From NCBI GenBank assembly GCA_025964985.1, contig JAOPXU010000347.1, positions 1-47,631 on the forward strand: 47,631 nucleotides of DNA, in the 5' to 3' direction. Made by a program: the position numbers and the translations under genes. Positions 46,687-47,631 of this stretch are shown in pieces (position 1 is the stretch's first letter; each line of letters starts with the position of its first letter). This DNA comes from Nocardioides sp. GTDB taxonomy: Bacteria > Actinomycetota > Actinomycetes > Propionibacteriales > Nocardioidaceae. The notes below the pieces were generated by a model. That model was given only the letters and a program-made list of their open reading frames with translations, was not told the origin of the DNA and made no database searches.

Positions 46687-47241
46687 ATGCCCACCGACCT
46701 CACCGGCAAGAAGATCGCGTTCATCGTCAACAACTCCGGCGTCGAGCAGCCCGAGCTGACCCGGCCCTGGGACGACCTCGGCGCGGCGGGGGCCACGACG
46801 ACGCTGATCGCCCCCGAGGCGGGCGAGGTCAAGGCGTTCAACAACGACGTCGAGCCCGGTGACACGTTCACCGCCGAGCTCGCCGTGTCCGACGCCGACC
46901 CGGCCGACTACGACGCCCTGGTCATCCCGGGCGGCACCACCAACGCCGACAGCCTGCGCCTCGACGCCAGTGCCGTCGCGTTCGTGAAGGCGTTCGCCGA
47001 GGCCGGCAAGCCGGTCGCGGCCATCTGCCACGGCCCCTGGATGCTCGTCGAGTCGGGCGTCGTCGAGGGCAAGACCCTGACGTCGTACGCCTCGCTGCAG
47101 ACCGACGTCCGCAACGCCGGCGGCAGCTGGGTCGACGAGGAGGCCTGCACCGACGACGCGAAGGGCTGGACCCTCGTCACCAGCCGCGACCCCGACGACC
47201 TCGACGCCTTCGTCGAGGCGGCCGCTGCCGCCTTCGCCTGA
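46687..47241 (+). CDS. DJ-1/PfpI-family type 1 glutamine amidotransferase-like protein
   Basis: GKKIAFIVNNSGVEQPELTRPWDDL; nucleophile elbow AICHGPWMLVE. Confidence 0.92.
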   Translation: MPTDLTGKKIAFIVNNSGVEQPELTRPWDDLGAAGATTTLIAPEAGEVKAFNNDVEPGDTFTAELAVSDADPADYDALVIPGGTTNADSLRLDASAVAFVKAFAEAGKPVAAICHGPWMLVESGVVEGKTLTSYASLQTDVRNAGGSWVDEEACTDDAKGWTLVTSRDPDDLDAFVEAAAAAFA

Positions 47242-47261
47242 CGCACACGACGCACTGCACC

Positions 47262-47393
47262 CACGCTGGTCGAGGAGGTTGCGCCAGCAACCGTCACGAG
47301 ACCAGACCCCCGCAGGGTCCGTGATCGACTCGAGCTGCAACTGCGGTCGAGTGGTCTCGTGACGGTCGCAGGGCGACCTGCTCGACCGACGTG
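47262..47393. repeat. composite palindromic repeat element, copy 6
   Basis: CACGCTGGTCGAGGAGGTTGCGCCAGCAACCGTCACGAGACCA ... CTGCGGTCGAGTGGTCTCGTGACGGTCGCAGGGCGACCTGCTCGACCGACGTG. Confidence 0.88.
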
Positions 47394-47532
47394 TGCGGAC
47401 GCCGTACCGGTGCGCAGGGCGACCTCCTCGACCGACGTGTGCGGACGCCGTACCGGTGCGCACGGCGACCTCCTCGACCGACGTGTGCGGACGCCGTACT
47501 GGTGCGCAAGGCGACCTCCTCGACCGACGTGG
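47373..47532. repeat. 46-bp tandem repeat (3 full units plus partial) carrying the outer end of the palindromic element
   Basis: GCGACCTCCTCGACCGACGTGTGCGGACGCCGTACCGGTGCGCACG at 47373, 47419, 47465 and partial at 47511. Confidence 0.93.
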
Positions 47533-47543
47533 GGTGCGGAGAG

Positions 47544-47631
47544 TCAGCCGGCGGAGCCGGGCTCGGCCATCTTGCGGTGCATGCCGGCCTTGACGCTGTC
47601 GGGCACGACCTTGCTGGCGGCGTCCTGGACG
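47544..47631 (-). CDS. C-terminal fragment of a gene running off the window, possibly SDR-like
   Basis: Reverse strand reads VQDAASKVVPDSVKAGMHRKMAEPGSAG*; AASKVVPD resembles the C-terminus (VAKVVPDRI) of the SDR at 32373. Confidence 0.4.
   Translation of the reverse strand, partial: VQDAASKVVPDSVKAGMHRKMAEPGSAG

Noticed and set aside
47373-47532. 46-bp tandem array as CRISPR or as coding repeats (ORFs such as 47294..47509, 47393..47593)
   Set aside because: No unique spacers, and the ORFs exist in opposite directions only because the repeat lacks stop codons; no plausible start or domain.

Overview
This is a high-GC actinobacterial chromosomal window, Nocardioides-like by gene content and style (inference). 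It carries about 45 tightly packed genes. I saw no rRNA, tRNA, CRISPR array, transposase or phage module. Main blocks are: (i) about 10 kb with five paralogous LuxR/NarL-type regulators whose receiver domains are degenerate, plus a heme-oxygenase-like iron protein overlapping a CDGSH gene; (ii) a zinc-homeostasis block (MRF/COG0523-like protein, Fur/Zur repressor, YcgR/YcgQ-like membrane pair, ZnuA-ZnuC-ZnuB) with two good and one weak Zur-box-like palindromes; (iii) a signalling block (histidine kinase, CheR-PAS, CheB, two GAF-ANTAR proteins); (iv) a translationally coupled isochorismatase-like plus four-glycosyltransferase operon; (v) envelope/stress-type small genes, FAD oxidoreductases, a GlgC-like protein and MalQ. 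The most unusual non-coding signal is a dispersed family of ~130-bp composite palindromic repeats at four intergenic loci (about 4.47-4.82, 15.61-15.94, 34.20-34.46 and 47.26-47.53 kb). Their arm hairpins vary in sequence but keep pairing (five stem versions), the arms combine modularly, and solitary or tandem half-elements occur. All calls are by reading the sequence and supplied translations. No database search was run.
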